Shown: in pieces, positions 62,128 to 64,000 of the stretch
Layout of the letters: every line of letters begins with the position of its first letter
Numbering within the stretch: position 1 is the first letter of the stretch
Assembly: GCA_965221485.1 (NCBI GenBank)
Contig: OZ244893.1
Location: 124,001-188,000, forward strand
Reading direction: 5' to 3'
Source: JAJEBT01 sp965221485
GTDB taxonomy: Bacteria > Pseudomonadota > Alphaproteobacteria > MPNO01 > UBA830
DNA: 64,000 bases
The notes under the pieces: generated by a model
What the model saw: the letters and a program-made list of their open reading frames with translations, nothing else
The model's database searches: none
What the model was told of the DNA's origin: nothing
Position numbers and translations under genes: made by a program

Positions 62128-64000
62128 AAAGGGCAGAGCTGTGCGGCGCGCTCGGCCTGCTCCTCACAGGGGGAGGGTGGGCTTGCTGGACTCTGGTACG
62201 GACCGAACCGCCCGAACATGCACCGGCCATGGTGCTGACTGCGCTCGGCGGTTCTTTTCTGCTCTGGTTCGTGATCACCCGTCCCGACCAGGCGATCCTG
62301 TTGCGGCTTGGTGCCTTCACGGCTGCCGTCCTGGTGTGCGGTTCTGTTGTCTGGCGAGATCTTGTCGAGCCGGGCACATCATGGCTTCGGGCTTTCCCGG
62401 ACACGGACCTTCTTCCGGATACGGGGCTTCTTCCGGATACGGGGCCTCTGTTTGTGGCGTCCGCCCCGGGTCTTGTGTTCGTCGGGTGGCAGTTGCTGCG
62501 GACAATTCACGCCGGGGTGAGGGCTCTCCTGCCTCACGAGCGCCGCCGCCGTGCGCGCTCCGAACTGTACGGTCGGTCCCGGCTCCTCGAGCGGGGAACG
62601 CTGGCCCGGGCAAGCGGTCGCCGCGGCATCATACTGGGCCAGACCGGATCCGGCCGCCGCGCACCCCTTTATGTGCATCCGCTCGAAGGGTCGGCGATGA
62701 CCATAGCGCCGCCCCGAAGCGGAAAGGGTGCCACGATCGCACTCAATCTGCTGTCCCCGGGCGGAACAGGGTTTGCGGGTTCCATGGTTGTGATCGATCC
62801 CCGCGGCGAATTGTGGTGTGTCGCCTCCCGCCGGCGAAGAGAAATGGGGCGTCGCGTCATTCTTGTCGATCCGTTCGGAGTTGTGGCCGACCATGCCGCG
62901 GGATTTCCGGCAGCGCATCTGCCGGTGACCCGGAGTGCCCGATACAACCCGTTCGATTTCATTCGGGGAGATGACAGCGGTGCCGCCCGCGACATCAGCG
63001 TCCTCCTCGATGCATTCCTCACCCCGCCCCTGTCGGACACCCACGGCAGTGCGCGGCATTTCTATGAATCGGCCCGGGCCATCATTGGCGGTTACATTGC
63101 CTGGGTGCGCTTCGGAGAACCTTCGGAAAAGCGCAATCTTGCAAGGTTGCACGAACTGCTCCTGATGCCGGTCCCGGAACAGGACTCGTTCGCAACGAAG
63201 GTGAAGGACTCGCCCCGCCGTGCCGGCGGTCTCGCGCATGCCGCCGTTGAGCGTCAGGCGCGAGCCGGAAAGGAGGAGAGCGGATCAAATTTTTCCACCA
63301 TCGCCAATCAGCTGGCCTTCATGAATTTCCCGGAAATGTCCAGCCATACCGCGCGGTCGGATTTCGATCCGCTGATGATTGCCGATGGAAACACCGACCT
63401 GTTCGTGGTGGTTCCCGATGAGCTGATTGATCACGTAAAGGGATGGCTGCGCCTGTGGGTTGCGCTTCCCTATGCCGTTGCCGGGCGGCGGCCCCTCAAC
63501 CGCAATCTGCTGATCGTGATTGACGAGATGCCGAGGCTCGGTTTCCTGAAGCCTGTGATGGACGGCTATAATCTCGCGGCCGGCAAGGGGGTCAACTTCT
63601 GGTGCTTTGCGCAATCCCTGTCGGCCCTGGAGTCGACCTGGGGAAAGGCGCATCGCAAGACCCTGACCGATCAGGCCGAAGTTCTGCAGATCCTGGGATT
63701 CCCGCGGACTGACACCGCCGGTGCAGAAGATCTGTCCCGGGCCATCGGAATGGCGACCTACAGGGCGCGCTCGGAATCCTTGTCAGGTACGTTGTCGGAA
63801 AACCGTGTCCTGCCATCGACCCTGCAACGCCAGGCGAGCGAATCCCATTCCCTTGTCGGAGGACGTGTCGTTCCGCCAGACAGCCTGATGGCGCTGGGGC
63901 CGGATCGCCAGTTTGTCATATCTGGATCGAAGGCCTTGCCGCGAGACACCCTGTCCCTGTTTCACGCCCGTTACTGGAAACGTACCGATGCGTGCCGGCT
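62124..64000 (+). CDS. VirD4/TraG-type coupling ATPase (3' end beyond window)
   Basis: Open from GTG 62124 (overlapping the traY stop) to the window end: 625 residues, C-terminus missing. Four N-terminal hydrophobic segments (residues 1-130) contain a tandem duplication (L-L-P-D-T-G twice). Walker A is A-P-P-R-S-G-K-G-A (about 195-203), followed by V-I-D-P-R-G-E (family D-P-K-G-E). The Walker B segment ends D467-E468 (L-I-V-I-D-E-M-P-R-L-G), followed by F-W-C-F-A-Q-S-L-S-A-L. In IncI plasmids the coupling protein is TrbC (DotL-like). This one has VirD4/TraG motifs and so may have been recruited from a type IVA system. Confidence 0.9.
   Translation, partial: MKRAELCGALGLLLTGGGWACWTLVRTEPPEHAPAMVLTALGGSFLLWFVITRPDQAILLRLGAFTAAVLVCGSVVWRDLVEPGTSWLRAFPDTDLLPDTGLLPDTGPLFVASAPGLVFVGWQLLRTIHAGVRALLPHERRRRARSELYGRSRLLERGTLARASGRRGIILGQTGSGRRAPLYVHPLEGSAMTIAPPRSGKGATIALNLLSPGGTGFAGSMVVIDPRGELWCVASRRRREMGRRVILVDPFGVVADHAAGFPAAHLPVTRSARYNPFDFIRGDDSGAARDISVLLDAFLTPPLSDTHGSARHFYESARAIIGGYIAWVRFGEPSEKRNLARLHELLLMPVPEQDSFATKVKDSPRRAGGLAHAAVERQARAGKEESGSNFSTIANQLAFMNFPEMSSHTARSDFDPLMIADGNTDLFVVVPDELIDHVKGWLRLWVALPYAVAGRRPLNRNLLIVIDEMPRLGFLKPVMDGYNLAAGKGVNFWCFAQSLSALESTWGKAHRKTLTDQAEVLQILGFPRTDTAGAEDLSRAIGMATYRARSESLSGTLSENRVLPSTLQRQASESHSLVGGRVVPPDSLMALGPDRQFVISGSKALPRDTLSLFHARYWKRTDACR

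Overview
The window is high-GC DNA with short intergenic gaps inside operons and many 4-base stop/start overlaps. Gene content (Slam outer-membrane protein, giant RTX proteins with a type I exporter, an IncI-like conjugation/thin-pilus operon, remnants of IS630-, ISAzo13- and integrase-type elements) suggests a proteobacterium, probably an alphaproteobacterium, and probably a plasmid or other mobile replicon. No rRNA, tRNA, replication, partition or relaxase gene was recognised, so replicon and species cannot be fixed from this sequence.

Layout. (1) 1-2610 has no convincing gene. (2) 2696-6388 is a pair: an alanine-rich surface lipoprotein ending in a TbpB-like barrel, and a Slam-type outer-membrane exporter, separated by an intrinsic terminator. 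(3) 6480-33770 is an RTX/type I secretion island: a 5.4-thousand-residue RTX protein on the minus strand (7182-23603), an HlyB-type ABC exporter and HlyD-type adaptor on the plus strand (25003-28520), and a second 892-residue RTX protein (29257-31935). Broken transposase genes lie between the blocks, and a GIY-YIG protein sits at the right edge. (4) From about 33.8 kb to the end runs one co-directional series of about 24 tightly packed genes. It starts with a two-module putative regulator. A type IVb thin-pilus block follows: secretin PilN, PilO, a CFI-box protein, PilP, ATPase PilQ, PilR, pilin PilS, two PilV-like minor pilins and a prepilin peptidase-PilL fusion. It then passes without a break into an IncI/Dot-Icm-type (type IVB) secretion core: DotD, DotC, DotB, IcmT, a TcpQ protein, a DsbC-like protein, DotI, DotH, DotG, IcmC-like, IcmD, DotO, an unknown, TraW-like and DotA/TraY. 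A VirD4/TraG-type coupling protein runs off the right end.

How the parts fit. The right half looks like a complete mating apparatus: a type IVb pilus to hold recipients in liquid, the DotC/D/H/G trans-envelope core, DotB and DotO ATPases, and a coupling ATPase to bring in DNA or protein substrate. The left half makes cell-surface proteins by two other routes (Slam and type I secretion). The most unusual items are the nearly identical 264-bp repeats in the giant RTX gene, its apparent AUU start behind a good ribosome-binding site, the CFI-box protein inserted in the pilus operon, a gene-free gap between pilP and pilQ carrying three imperfect repeats with a Cys-rich reading, and the prepilin peptidase-PilL fusion.
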